Shown: positions 23,098 to 35,227, counted from the stretch's first letter. The stretch: DNA of 64,000 nucleotides from Tubiluchus corallicola (GCA_030141605.1 JAQGDQ010000361.1:64001-128000), one strand, 5' to 3'. Translations and numbers: made by a program. The notes: generated from the letters alone by a model not told the origin.

Positions 23098-23150
23098 CAC
23101 ACACACGCACGCACGCACGCACGCACACACACCCACACACACACACCCAC
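23098..23150. repeat. (CA)n/(CGCA)n microsatellite
   Basis: Alternating CA with a central CGCA block. It abuts the start of the family B copy. Confidence 0.9.
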
Positions 23151-23590
23151 CTATACATTTTAACACAATAATACTGTAAAAGCGTGTCTGATAATTAAAT
23201 TGTAGATTAAAGTCTATAATTATAGACTAAAACGGGTCTTAAAAACTTAAGTATCGGCGGGCGAGCCCAACTATTGATGACATCACAAACTAAAGTAAAT
23301 TTCAACAGCAAAAATATTCAACGAGCCTGTTGCACGTGTTTGCGAAAGCGAAAATTGAAGTACGGTGCTACCGTCGAACGTATGAGCTGTCGAACGTGTG
23401 TAGTTTGTCACAAAGTAACACATCTAAGCTGAGAGGTACAGTACCTGTTTTTTGTGCAATGCGTTTCCGAAATACATACGCTAGTGCCCGTCTATTTAGA
23501 GAATGGCTAAATGCATGTAACAGGGAGGAACTAGCGGCGAGAACGCGAAATTGTGTTTGTGTGCTAATAATTCTTTCACGTAAATAGTTT
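23151..23590 (+). mobile_element. Repeat family B, copy lacking both termini
   Basis: Internal blocks match other B copies in order: TATACATTTTAACACA, GCGAGCCCAACTATTGATGA, TTTGCGAAAGCGAAAATTGAAG, then AACGCGAAATTGTGTTTGTG. The 5' terminus is missing next to the CA repeat, and the 3' GGTCCGGTTTTGCTTTAA is absent. Confidence 0.65.
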
Positions 23591-23758
23591 CAGTCTATTA
23601 AATTATTACATGCATAAATGAACATAAAAAGTAGCTAAAGAAGTTTGGCAGTAAAGCTATTCAAATTCTATATTTGTTTTTACTCGAATTCATTTTTTGG
23701 CCTTGGGTGTTTTTTCACTGACGTCTTCGTGTATTAATGATTGGACTTTCTGCATTAC

Positions 23759-24078
23759 TTAAAGCACAAAAAACCCTTCACTCACATAAACGTAAAAACG
23801 GGTCTTGAAATTTTGTACCACTCACATACTGTCTTATTGCGCATAGAGGCTGCGTTAACAGTAACGCTGTATAAAACTTGTAAATTTTAACTCGCGCACT
23901 GAACGTTAGGTACAGCCATTTTAACGGCAAATCGTATGAAACTAGTTTAGATAACGTTAGGTAAAGTTTGAAAATAAAATAACAGAGCATTCGTAGCACA
24001 CTCTTTACTAACTAAGCAATGAGATCAATAATGTGTTTTTGGAAAATCAGTGGTGCACAGTGGGAGGGCGATGCAGTT
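23759..24078 (-). mobile_element. Repeat family A, truncated reverse copy
   Basis: Starts TTAAAGCACAAAAAACCC and runs through AACAGTAACGCTGTATAAAACTTG to GTGGTGCACAGTGGGAGGGCGATG. There it breaks off into TCAATAAATTTACTGCTACTG and the trinucleotide tract. Confidence 0.65.
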
Positions 24079-24087
24079 GTCAATAAA

Positions 24088-24425
<338 letters not shown>

Positions 24426-24528
24426 GAGAGAGGAGGCAGTATGTTCGCATAAAGCAAAAAAATGTTACCTCGGCGTGAGGCCCCGGGGAAGTATCCCCAT
24501 TTCCCCCCTCTGAAATAGGCCCTGACTA
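24426..24528 (-). mobile_element. Truncated hAT-like MITE inside an ACT-triplet tract
   Basis: Reversed, it reads CAGGGCCTATTTCAGAGGGG, then CTTCCCCGGGGCCTCAC and GCTTTATGCGAACATACTG. This matches the left half of the element at 19594-19874. The other half is missing and its place is taken by the (GA)n tract. ACT triplets lie on both sides, so the element probably landed within the triplet array. Confidence 0.7.
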
Positions 24529-24569
24529 CTACTACTACTACTACTACTACTGCTGCTTCTACTACTAAT

Positions 24570-25080
24570 GACACTAGTTTTTACAAAAATTTAGGGCAAT
24601 AGTTCTTGATCACTTAATAGGTCTGGCTTGGATGTTAATCAATCAATTTATGCATGGATGCATTTTATGCATCATTATAATATATTTTGAGGACATGAAA
24701 ATAACGTTAGACTTAAACATAGTCTTCTCTAAATCCTCTATTTTGAAACCAAAGCCACATGCGCTCGACGGAATCTTCTGATCTAGTTGTACTGCGCATG
24801 CGTCATTTTTTGGTGGCAATTTGGACGCCCACGTGGCGCGAGCTTTTTCATAAGCTACGTTATGCCAGCTGCATCCTTCCAGCTTTCCCGGATAAAGTTG
24901 GGAAACAGTAAACATGTAAAGACTTCCAACAAAAATATATCCCGGCAATAAAAATCAGGATGTATTGCCTGTTTATCCCATTACTAACTGTTGGCGTTGT
25001 AACCTGAGTGAAATGTGTGCATGTGAATGTCGTCAAAACTACAAACTAGGCTATAATCTAGGCTAATCATAGGTTCTCCT
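24570..25080. other. Unassigned DNA
   Basis: A minus-strand frame at 24643-24948 (101 codons) has ordinary composition but no motif I recognise. It may be chance. Confidence 0.3.
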
Positions 25081-25640
25081 CAGTGGCGACTCGTAGCTAA
25101 AATTAGTGGGGGTGCTGCTTCAGAAAATTTTTAAGCCATTGTTTTAATACTGTCTAAAGTATGTTAAAACGTAACAAACATATGTAATTTTAATGTTGTA
25201 GTTATATTTGAAGACCAGGTGTTGAAGGGCCACTTCTTAACTGCAACTTTCTCATGAAGAGGCAACTGTGAAAAATTAAGGTGTTGTAGTTCACTTACAG
25301 TCACAGAACTTATTTCTTGGGGATGCAAGGCGTCCATTATTAAATCATTCATGTTTTAAGCGCACACGCTAAATTTACACTTCGTCATGATCAAGAATAT
25401 GACGGTACACGGCAAGCACGTGGCAATTGTTATTGTGCAGCTGTGTTACATAGCAGCAGACGCTAGCGTACGGCGTGCTATTTCAGACATGTGCGCATGG
25501 CCGCATGCGCACAACAGCCAAACACCACATTGCTTAGGCTGTGAAGCAAATTGTACTTCCCTCACGTGCTCCGGTTCCGCACAAGTATAAAAAAGAACTA
25601 AAGAAAAAGACTTATTTATTAAAATCTCAATGTCAGTATT
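25081..25640 (+). mobile_element. Repeat family G, hAT-like (CAGTGGCG end)
   Basis: Starts CAGTGGCGACTCGTAGCTAA. Over about 560 bp it matches the reverse complement of 60780-61293, for example at TAAAATTAGTGGGGGTGCTG, GCACAACAGCCAAACA and GACTTATT. The far terminus is not preserved here. No transposase is seen. Confidence 0.65.
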
Positions 25641-25699
25641 GTTATTAATGCTGTTATAAAATCTCAATTAATTAAATTTTGATACGAATCTTGAAAGGT

Positions 25700-25860
25700 A
25701 CGAAATGCGAAAAAATTGTATTGCAGCCTGGATTTGAACCAAGGGCTTTCTGATTGCAGGTCTGACTCTTTAGACCGCTAGGCCACTGTTTTCCCTATTT
25801 GCAAGCAGAAGGCTCTTGATTCAAACCCAGGCTGCATTTTAACTTTTTCACATTTCCATC
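25700..25860. repeat. Palindrome built from a tRNA-like sequence
   Basis: A complete 73-nt tRNA-like sequence lies on the minus strand at 25723-25795. It has an A box (GTGGCCTAGCGGTC), a loop CTGCAAT with putative anticodon GCA, and a B box (GGTTCAAATCC). From 25799 a plus-strand copy of its 3' half and tail follows. The arms are about 60 bp with scattered mismatches around a 38-nt centre. Acceptor ends do not pair, so it is a SINE or pseudo-tRNA arrangement. Confidence 0.65.
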
Positions 25861-26149
25861 TGCCCTGTTTTGTGTCAAATTTCACTTACTTCGTACCATC
25901 GTTTACAAATTATAATTTACTTTTCCAAAATATGTGCAAATTCACACTGCTCGAATATTCCATTTTCACCTATAATTATAAATACTAATGAAGTAGAAAA
26001 CAGGAAACGATAAAGAATCAACGTGCAGCTATTTCAACATAGAAAAATTTGTTTAAAGGAAAGCCGAACCAATCTTAAACTATATCTCAAAATAATCCAC
26101 CACATAAAATATTGAAAGGGGTCATACAAATTTTTTCAAGAATGACGAA

Positions 26150-26425
26150 AGAATTATCACCACAAAACGGTAATTTCGCGTTCGCGTTACCAGCTCTTTG
26201 CTGTTACATGTAAAATCGCTGTTAGTTAGTTAGACGGGCAGTAGCGTCTGTATATCGGAAATGCGTTGTACATAAGCAGACGCCGTAGCTCTCACTTCAG
26301 TTGTGACGTAGTGCACATATTCGAGGCTGATGCGTGAATCTTGAAATTTGAATCGTAAACTTAAAATTTACGGTAAAACTGTGCTTTAATTTCCGCTTTC
26401 ACAAACACGTGCAACACGGAATGTT
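26150..26425 (-). mobile_element. Repeat family B, diverged reverse copy
   Basis: Shares TTCGCGTTCGCGTTACCAG, AACACGTGCAACACG and CATGCGTGA-type blocks with other B copies in reverse order. Both termini are lost and it is one of the more diverged copies. Confidence 0.55.
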
Positions 26426-26994
26426 TTGTATGCACAGAATAAGCCTATACAGAACAATGTCTAGTTACACCATGTCAAGGATTTTTGTTCGTTAAATTTA
26501 ATACAGCGTTTTACAGTTACAAGTGGCGACATCTGGCTTCAATATTTGCATCCTAGTCAATTTCCTGTCATTCAAGTTTCAGTGTGTTCAAGTGATGATG
26601 TGTTTCTGTGTAACTCACGATTTAATGCCAACGATATAAAATTCTTTGGGCTTTATGGTATACAAACAATAAACTGTTATGCTAAGCAAAATGATGACTT
26701 TGTTTGTCACCGTAAAGCCCAAACGCACCAGGTGATTGAACATTTTGTTTGCTTATTTCAACATGGTTTTTGCTATAAAACTATTCTTCAATACAAGGAT
26801 TTTACGCGGATCATAGTATATCCTTAAACCAATAAATTGTCAATCACAAAGCATTTTCACTTAACTAATGTTATGTCATTAATATGCAAGCTTAGTTTAT
26901 TAATGCTTCACGAGATCTCATGGAATTATTGCGTACCTGTCTCTGAGTTAATTACAAGAGTGAAACTAACCAATCAGTCACTGAATTAGTCGAG
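26426..26994. other. Unassigned DNA
   Basis: A 93-codon frame at 26546-26827 has no recognisable motif. Nothing else is supportable. Confidence 0.3.
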
Positions 26995-27524
26995 TTAAAG
27001 GAAGGCAGGATGAGTTGTCATATACTACACCATTTTCAAGTCCGATGCGAGCCCAAATATTGATGACATCACAAACTAACATAATTTTCAACAGCAAAAA
27101 TATTGCATGAACTTGTTTGCGAAAGGGAAAATTGAAGTACAGTGCTACTGTAAGATATTCAGTATGTTGTACTACAACTAGTCAAGCTTTAAGATAAAAA
27201 TTCAAATTTCAAATTTATCGCTGTGCTCACGCATGAGCTGTCGAACTTATGTAGTTCTTCACAAACTAACACATCTGAACTGAGAGGTACAGCACCTATT
27301 TTTGTGCAATGTGTTCCCGAAACGCAATCGTTAGTGCACGCTTAGCAAGCGAATGGCGAAATGCACGTAACACGAAGAACTAGTGGCGTGAACGCGAAAT
27401 TGTGTTTGTGGTAATAATTCTTTCATATAAGTCATTTTTGAAAAATTAATATGTTTCCTTTCAATATTTTAAAGAGTAGATTGTTTTGACCTACAGTTTA
27501 AGAGTTGGTCCGGTTTTGCTTTAA
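26995..27524 (+). mobile_element. Repeat family B, complete 530-bp copy
   Basis: Bounded by TTAA on both sides. The 5' end TTAAAGGAAGGCAGGATGA and the reverse complement of the 3' end, TTAAAGCAAAACCGGACCA, agree at about 13 of 19 positions. This supports a short inverted-repeat element with TTAA target sites. It has no coding capacity. Confidence 0.75.
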
Positions 27525-27617
27525 CTCAACAATACATTTTTAAACTGCATTGAAACAAAGTTAGTCGATTGATAGGTGGCATACTGGGATGAGACTTCAG
27601 GCCTACTCTGCTTTGAT

Positions 27618-27690
27618 GTGAAAATAGCTCAGCTGGCAGACGTGTGACTTTTAATCGCAAAGTTTTGGGTTCAAATCCCGTTTGATTTAA
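27618..27690 (+). pseudogene. tRNA-Lys(TTT)-like pseudogene or SINE head
   Basis: TAGCTCAGCTGGCAGA (A box) and GGGTTCAAATCCC (B box) are spaced as in a tRNA. The anticodon stem TGTGA/TCGCA pairs around loop CTTTTAA, giving anticodon TTT. The acceptor strands GTGAAAA and TTGATTT do not pair well, so it is unlikely to be a working tRNA. Confidence 0.6.
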
Positions 27691-28336
27691 AACTTTTCAT
27701 GGTTTTCCTCCTTCAGTTAATTAGCTGTTAGGTAAAGCACTGTTCATACACAAAACGTTAGGTTTGTTACAGCTTAAAATTTTATTGTTAATTAATGGAA
27801 TTTACTATTTATTTTTTCTAAAACCGATTTTATTCTTTTTAAGACAACTCTTTGTGATAGCAGGAGTAGTATGGCTGTGTGACTGTGCATCTTCTCAAGC
27901 TATGCAATTGAGGCTTCAAGAAACAGCCAGGTTTTTAAAGGATCGAAAATAGTCCGTCTCTAGTGTAACTAAATCGCAAAAATAATTGAAAGTAATGAAA
28001 TGAATGCATTAATATCGTGTCGTGCTGTCCATAAACTTAACGTAAAAAGACGTAAAATACTTTAATTGAAGCGCTCGAACATTTTCTTACAATAATATTT
28101 TTACAAAAATTTGCTTAAATTAGACATCTTCAGGAGTTCATAATTCGTTAGCACGCAAACCGACAATTACGTGGATTGTTATAATTTTGTAAGTTGGCTG
28201 TTGGATGCATGATACGTTTAACATAAAGATATAAATAACAAACTATAGATATCGATATGAATGTAAACTTATTGCCTCGTTTTACATTTTAAAAACGTTT
28301 ATTTTTCGAGAATATTTGCTTGCGTTTAACGTGATA
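27691..28336. other. Unassigned AT-rich DNA
   Basis: I see no gene or repeat before the TTCA/TTCG array. Confidence 0.35.
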
Positions 28337-29235
28337 AGTACATTCGTTCGTTCGTTCGTTCCTTCCTTCCTTCCTTCCTTCCTTCCTTCCTTCCTTCATT
28401 CATTCATTCATTCATTCATTCATTCATTCATTCATTCATTCATTCATTCATTCATTCATTCATTCATTCATTCATTCGTTAGTTCATTTCATTCATTTGT
28501 TCGTTCGTTCGTTCGTTCATTCATTCATTCATTGATTCATTCATTCACTCACTCATTCGTTTGTTCATTTCATTCATTCGTTCGTTCGTTCGTTTGTTCG
28601 TTCGTTCATTCATTCGTTCATTCGTTCATTTATTTATTCATTCGTTCGTTCATTCATTCGTTCATTCGTTCATTCATTCATTCATTCATTCATTCATTCA
28701 TTCATTCATTCATTCATTCATTCATTCATTCATTCATTCATTCATTCATTCATTCATTCATGCATGCATTCATTCATTCATTCATTCATTCATTCATTCA
28801 TTCATTCATTCATTTCAGTAAATTCATCCATTCAGTCATTCGTTCCTTCCTTCCTTCATTCATTCATTCATTCATTCATTCATTCATTCATTTATTCATT
28901 CATTCATTCATTCATTCATTCATTCATTCATTCATTCAGTTCATTCATTCATTCATTCATTCATTCATTCGTTCATTCGTTCATTCATTCATTCATTCAT
29001 TCACTCATTCGTTTGTTCATTTCTTTCATTCATTCGTTCGTTCGTTCGTTCGTTCGTTCGTTCGTTTGTTCGTTCGTTCGTTCGTTCGTTCGTTCGTTCG
29101 TTCGTTCGTTCGTTCGTTCGTTCGTTCGTTCGTTCGTCCGTCCGTCCGTTCGTTCGTTCGTTCGTTCGTTCGTTCATTCATTCATTCATTCATTCATTCA
29201 TTTCAGTAAATTCCTCCATTCAGTCATTCGTTCTT
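28337..29235. repeat. (TTCA/TTCG/TTCC)n tetranucleotide array
   Basis: About 900 bp of tetranucleotides in blocks of TTCA, TTCG and TTCC. The 297-codon frame through it (Ser-Phe-Ile-His repeats) is an artefact. Longer duplicated blocks are visible: ATTTCAGTAAATTC near 28811 and again near 29200, and TCGTTTGTTCATTTC near 28557 and 29009. Confidence 0.95.
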
Positions 29236-29681
29236 TCGTTTGTTCACGACACAGAAATTCCTACGATGGAAGCTGATTGTGTTAATGGCAGTTTTCAATT
29301 TTTTGTGCATGTCTTAACACGTCTGACTGACTTGCCATAACCAGGTGGACACGAAGGACTGATGGACATGTTCAACTCGTGCCAGGCGAATTAACCCCTC
29401 ACGGCCGTGTGTTTCTGATTAAATCGATCCGAAGAGCTAAATTAACAAACTGGTGATTTGCTTTGAGTGAAGCCCGACTCTAATCACCCAGGCTGTAACG
29501 AGAAAGTGTCTATAACAAGTTGTGTGTGGAAGAAGAACGCCGGGTAAATTGGAAATTGCTGGTTGGAATTTATTCAATGATACGTGTCTAATGGTCTCCC
29601 TGCAATCAGCTAGAGCTGTCACTCTTGACAGAGTCATGTAAGTGTGACCAGGAAGTGGCTTCATTCATTTGTAGCAGATGT
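29236..29681. other. Unassigned DNA
   Basis: Less AT-rich than its neighbours. No feature I can support. Confidence 0.3.
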
Positions 29682-29817
29682 TACGATGATGATGATGATA
29701 TGATGATGATGATAACGATGATGATAAATCTTCATTTGCACAATATGTACATATATGATGATGATGATATGATGATGATGATAACGATGATGATAAATCT
29801 TCATTTGCACAATATTA
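29682..29817. repeat. Direct duplication of a 66-bp GAT-rich block
   Basis: GATGATGATGATATGATGAT to TTCATTTGCACAATAT occurs twice back to back, separated by GTACATATAT. The copies are essentially identical, so the duplication is recent. Confidence 0.85.
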
Positions 29818-29881
29818 ATAGAGTACAGAATTATCGGCCGGCATATATACATACATGCCGGCCGATAATTCTGTACTCTAT
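29818..29881. repeat. Perfect palindrome with 27-bp arms and 10-nt loop
   Basis: Left arm 29818-29844 starts ATAGAGTACAGAATTATCGG and ends CCGGCAT. The right arm 29855-29881 is its exact reverse complement. The loop is ATATACATAC. The stem includes the GC-rich core CGGCCGGC, so a DNA cruciform or RNA hairpin would be very stable. Confidence 0.95.
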
Positions 29882-31252
29882 CATGATATAAGAGTATACA
29901 TATAACTCGGTCAATTATAATTATGTCTTTAATACATGCACCAGAAACTTGCTTATAAAACATTATGGCAATTATTTATAATAATTAAGATCGAGAGTAA
30001 CAGAATTCATTCATTGGGATTATTTAGATTACACTATTAGGAAAGTATTAAAAATGACAAACTATTCTACATGCACGCTTTACTTACAAATATATAAGAA
30101 CGAGGACTTTTCCTAAAATTTACGATAAAACCAGGATAGCTTTTGCCTGAGTTTTTATACATATATATACATTTTTAAATATACATACATATGTGCACGT
30201 GAGCTAAAATCTATGTTGGATTATACTGTTAGCCCTTTTACATCTCTTTACAAACTGATAAGATAAAACCGTCTCTCACAAAATTAACTGGAGCTTTCAT
30301 TAATGCTTCTTCTTTTTTAAAAATGCGCTGGTTATGTTTTTCCCCTGAAGTGTTTCTAATAGGTGTTTGACACACGGTCCTTCATATGGATGTTGTTTCT
30401 ATCAATTACACTGACAATGCTGAAGCTTAAGGTGTTGCAATGATTAGGAAGAAAATGTTATTTCTTAGTAAGATTTCTTGTGCTATTTCTTCAAAGAGAA
30501 CAGAGACCTTATACTTTCTCTGTAAGAGAAATTGTTCTATTATTGTAACAACGATGAACACCAACCCATGGGTAAGATGACTATGAAGCATATATTGAAG
30601 CACATTGGCATTCACTAATGAAGCGTACTCGTCGGCGCCAGGAACAGCACTGAGGTTTTGGCTCGCGGTACGGTTCGAGGCTGGTTACAAGAATGTGATT
30701 AGATTCCTAAGCCGGAAGCTGGGAGTGCACTCGCATAAGTTGTAAAAACTTTCTGGTACAAACCGCATAATAAAATTATGTTTAAATTAATTAAGGATGC
30801 GATTAACGCCATTGTTATGAGAATCTAAAGATTGTTATGAGAAAATGCAAAGACGTCCGGTTACATTATATTAAAACGGTTATTCATCAATTGCATACTT
30901 TTTAAATCATAAAAATTTTATTTACTTCAAGATATTACAGCGATTAGCAATTATACTCTTAAAATAGGCTTCCGTGAAGAATTCTACGCTATAGCAGTAT
31001 TTAAAAACATTGTAATATTGTGATTAGCTTCGAAGATAACTCTTAATGGTAAGAATTGATGCAATAATGGATGTGGATGTACAGCATGTAGAATAATTGT
31101 GGCCCTATGCGTGCCACACCGGCCAAGTCAGTTAGCTGTATTGAGGTGAAAGATTAGTGCACTAGAGGGAGCATCTGAGCATAAAAAACCCTAAGCTGTG
31201 ACAGCAACTGTGCAAACAGCAATGTCAACTGTAGCTTACAATCAGCTACAAC
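29882..31252. other. Unassigned AT-rich DNA
   Basis: No supportable coding frame, RNA or repeat in about 1.4 kb. Confidence 0.35.
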
Positions 31253-31619
31253 AATAAGCTTTTCCACAGTTTCGTTGTGCGCGCGCGCAGTTGCTGTAAG
31301 GTTAAAGTGTGCCACACAACGCGTCTTAACTACAAATGTTACGTGGCGTGTGTAAAGCAAAAATGTCTGCCTTATCTGTTCAGTAACACCAGCTATTTTA
31401 CGTGGACTTAATTATGCATTAGTCTGCGCATAGAGTGATTTGCTAGCAGCATCTTGCTTGGCAACTAGAAAAAGTGAACTATGTAAGGTTCTAGCTAGTT
31501 AAAACGGTTGCTATTACAACAGCATGTCCTGGGAGGCGTTGTCAAGTGTACACAGATGCACTTGAACTTTGACCTGTTCACGATCATCATCAATCCCTGG
31601 AACTGTAAAAAGGCTTGTT
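31253..31619 (+). mobile_element. Repeat family C, copy
   Basis: Opens AATAAGCTTTTCCACAGTTT and closes GGAACTGTAAAAAGGCTTGTT. Internal blocks TTATGCATTAGTCTGCGCAT and GGTTCTAGCTAG match the other C copies. Confidence 0.75.
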
Positions 31620-31969
31620 GTTTGAATCATATTGTCATGTTGTTGCTTCCGACGAATCTGCTAACAGTAGAATGCAAGTTGCTGCAAATTTTACAGCTTC
31701 TATGCACTGAAGTTTTCCCCGCGCGATTTTTCACGTTCATTATTAAAAATTATTGCCTTCTTTTTTTCACAGTTAGGTGTTTATAAGAGACTCTTGAGGA
31801 TATCTAATAATGAAATGGCTTCTGCACAGCAAGTTTATAATGTAGTTTCTAAGAGAAAATTATCACAAAAAAATACATTCCCTAGTTGACAGAACTGATA
31901 GTTGACTGGAGGTTTAATTAAGTAAATGATTCCTACTTTTATTTGCAGTTTTTTTGGTGCTTTACCGGA

Positions 31970-32735
31970 TTTCCGGACATTGTGTCTGAGCTCATGGACA
32001 TTGTGTCCAAGTTTCCAGACCTCATATCTAAATTGTCGTACCTTATGTCCAAGTTCCTGGACTTTGGGTCAGAGTTTTCAGACCTTGTGTCCATGTTCCC
32101 GGACCTTGTGTCTGTGTTCCCGGACCTTGTGTCTGTGTTCACGGACCTTGTGTCCATGTTCACGGACCTTGTGTCCATGTTCCCGGACCTTGTGTCCATG
32201 TTCCCGGACCTTGTGTCTGTGTTCACGGATCTTGTGTCCATGTTCCCGGACCTTGTGTCCATGTTCCCAGACCTTGTGTCCATGTTCCCGGACCTTGTGT
32301 CTGTGTTCCCGGATCTTGTGTCCATGTTCCCGGACCTTGTGTCTGTGTTCACGGACCTTGTGTCCATGTTCCCAGACCTTGTGTCCATGTTCCCGGACCT
32401 TGTGTCTGTGTTCGCGGACCTTGTGTCCATGTTCCCGGATCTTGTGTCCATGTTCCCGGACCTTGTGTCCATGTTCCCAGACCTTGTGTCCATGTTCCCG
32501 GACCTTGTGTCCATGTTCCCGGACCTTGTGTCCATGTTCCCGGACCTTGTGTCTATGTTCACGGATCTTGTGAACAAGTTCTCGAACCTCTCGACCAAAT
32601 TCCCGGACCTTGTGTCCATATTCCGGGACCTTGTGTGTATGTTCACAGACCTTGTGTCTATGTTCACGGATCTTGTGAACTCGACCAAATTTCCGGACCT
32701 TGTGTCCATGTTCACGGACTTTGTGTCTAAGTACA
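31970..32735. repeat. 21-bp minisatellite, about 36 units
   Basis: The unit reads GGACCTTGTGTCCATGTTCCC with common variants TCTGTG for TCCATG and ACG for CCG. Units are uniform in the centre and more diverged at both edges, as usual for minisatellites. Because 21 is a multiple of three and the unit has no stop in most frames, long frames run across it on both strands (VSMFPDL, CSRTLCP and NMDTRSG heptads). I treat these as artefacts. Confidence 0.9.
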
Positions 32736-33052
32736 TATAAAAATGAAGAATATGCGACTGACCTTCAAATAGCCATTGGCTTCAGGTCAATTGGCCAGCT
32801 TAATTGGCCTACCATTTTCAAACCATTGAGTCTCAAATACGACTAACTCCTAAGTTGGAAGGTGTCTGCTGACTTAATTTCCATTGCTGCTTATGCGCAT
32901 AAGTATGTACGCATGTATTGTATGACGTAATGTTTGGTAAAAAGCAATTCTTCACACTGTCAACAAGCATTTGACTCGCCACCAGTACCAAGGCCCACTG
33001 ACCAGAAATTGAGATTGTCGTTAGGAGATCATATCGTGATATAGTACAAAAA
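32736..33052. other. Unassigned DNA
   Basis: No feature seen between the minisatellite and the TAG array. Confidence 0.35.
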
Positions 33053-33302
<250 letters not shown>

Positions 33303-33640
33303 ATTTTCTCTTTTCTCCCAATTTTTCTCTTTTTCAGTAAACAGCAGCGTTATACAAAGACGGAAAAAATACATGATAAGAATTTTCATTCAGTGTCAGT
33401 AGAAAAGATGTGGTAATGACTGAGCTTACAGAATTTTACAGAGTTGTAACATTTCATTATGGTACTTGCAAACATTAATGCGTTTTCTTAGTCATAAGGT
33501 TTTAAAATACTGAAACAGATCTCATATACAAAATTGCTATTCATAATTGACGTAAATGATGTAAAGTCAACATTGATAATTTTCTTTTAGTTTCAGCTGT
33601 TAAATATCAGTCCATCAAAACTGTATGTATATTTATGAAT
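33303..33640 (-). mobile_element. LINE 3' UTR, same family as 13385-13850
   Basis: Shares, in order, TTTTCATTCAGTGTCAGTA, TTCATTATGGTACTTGCAAA, CTATTCATAATTGACG and CAGTCCATCAAAAC with 13480-13735. Only the untranslated end and the last codons remain. Confidence 0.65.
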
Positions 33641-35227
33641 CTAGAAGGCTTCGATGCAAGAATCTCTAAGGTTTGCTAAAGTTTTAATACGTCCGTTCAT
33701 TGTTAAATATCAGAATTTGCCTGGTGCCTGATATTACAACTGCAGCTGGTCCTGTAACTGACTTGGCTTCACTTTGTGGACTTGTAGTCTATTCATTCGG
33801 TTGTTGACCTCTTGTACCAAACGCTTCTTCCAGCAGGTACGTTCAAGACGACACCAACACCCCCTAAAACAAAATTGAAGGGGAGAGCTTCAATATTTTT
33901 GCAGACTTTCCATTGGTATTCTCTCCGTCATAAACTAGCCACCCGATCAGAGACGAATTTAGAGACGATTTACAAGAAATGGGCATAACATCGGCAAGAG
34001 GTCAGCGCGGAGACAAATAGAACAAAAGTAAAACTGCATTATGCCCTCCCCCACAAAGTATTCTAATAAAAAGTAGGCGCTAAATCTAAGTAAAAAAATG
34101 TCTGTGTTTTGCTATTATAAGCAAGTGTGTCGCAGTAGATCAAGAGAAAACATTAATCAAATCGTATAGAAGATTGAATTTTTTTAACCAATGATTTATT
34201 GATTTTTTTGTTTCCAAACTTTCTTTCATTGTTTCTGTGGCTTTGCGTGGTTTAGGATTATCTTGAATGAAACAGCTTAAATATGCGGAAAATGAGATCT
34301 CTTACTGTGCAGATTCTATGCGTGGTGCATTCACTTTCAAAGCAAAAATGGGAATAGGTTTTATGCTTCTGTAAGTCTCGAAAGAGATTGGGCTTATAAA
34401 TCGGATCTCTGATTGATGGAGTAATGGATTTCGTATTCATGCATGGGGATAATGACTCTTATTGATTGAGTTAACCGCTGTGATCGTCCATATAATGACT
34501 GTAAAACTCTCAGAGTGAAATTGGAGTGACATGGTTAACAAAAGGTTGTATAAACCCTGCTGCTATATTTCTTTTCAATACCTGCTACAGATTTTATAAT
34601 TGCTATTTACGAACATTCTTTTGAAGTTCTCGCAGAGCAAACAGTTTGTTGATCGAACGCCATGCAGTGCCATTATCCAAATGAATATTGTTGTGGCAGA
34701 ATACGTCTGACAACTATATAGTCTGTAATTTAAAGGCCTATGTAACCGCAACATACTTTTGAGTTTTTTAATGCATTATTGTGATTACTCATAGATTTAG
34801 TTTAGTTTAAACATATTTTTATTGAATAACAAGTACTACAATACGGCGTTTTTAAGCTAGTTTTTAACAAGTGATGAATGTTTTCGCCAATAAAACGTAA
34901 GACTTATTAGAGTGCAGATAATAAACAAACAGTAGAAGCATTACAGTATGACTACTAGCAGTATAGACACATACATAGCACAATGTCGAGAATGACATTA
35001 ATATTACTATGTAATCAATATAAACTATTACAATGGTTAGAAGGGGGCTTAGATAGAAATATAAATTTCTGTACAAGCTTAAATACTTGAATATTAACAG
35101 TTATACTTAAGTGTTTATTGCCATGAAAAAGCAAATAAACGAGTTCATTTGTTGACAAATTATACTTTCTAATATTAGGAGGAATTAACAAAGTACAGAG
35201 TTTGCTTAGTAATATATCTGAACCCTG
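33641..35227. other. Unassigned DNA
   Basis: The part from about 34800 (TTTTTATTGAATAACAAG onward) resembles the antisense of a retroelement 3' end, but I cannot show a second copy. No gene is supportable. Confidence 0.3.

Noticed and set aside
24643-24948. 101-codon minus-strand frame
   Set aside because: Ordinary composition, but no recognised motif, no duplicate and no supporting signal. It is too weak to call.
27618-27690. Functional tRNA-Lys gene
   Set aside because: The anticodon arm pairs, but the acceptor stem does not and the T stem has a mismatch.
28337-29235. CRISPR-like array
   Set aside because: No spacers lie between repeats, and this is eukaryotic DNA. It is a simple tetranucleotide array.
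28316-29276. 297-codon frame of Ser-Phe-Ile-His repeats
   Set aside because: It is the translation of the TTCA/TTCG array and has no non-repetitive protein sequence.
31926-32740. Three 215-265 codon frames over the 21-bp minisatellite
   Set aside because: The unit length is a multiple of three without stops, so open frames are expected on both strands. No frame shows a domain or preferred silent change. Kept only as a finding.
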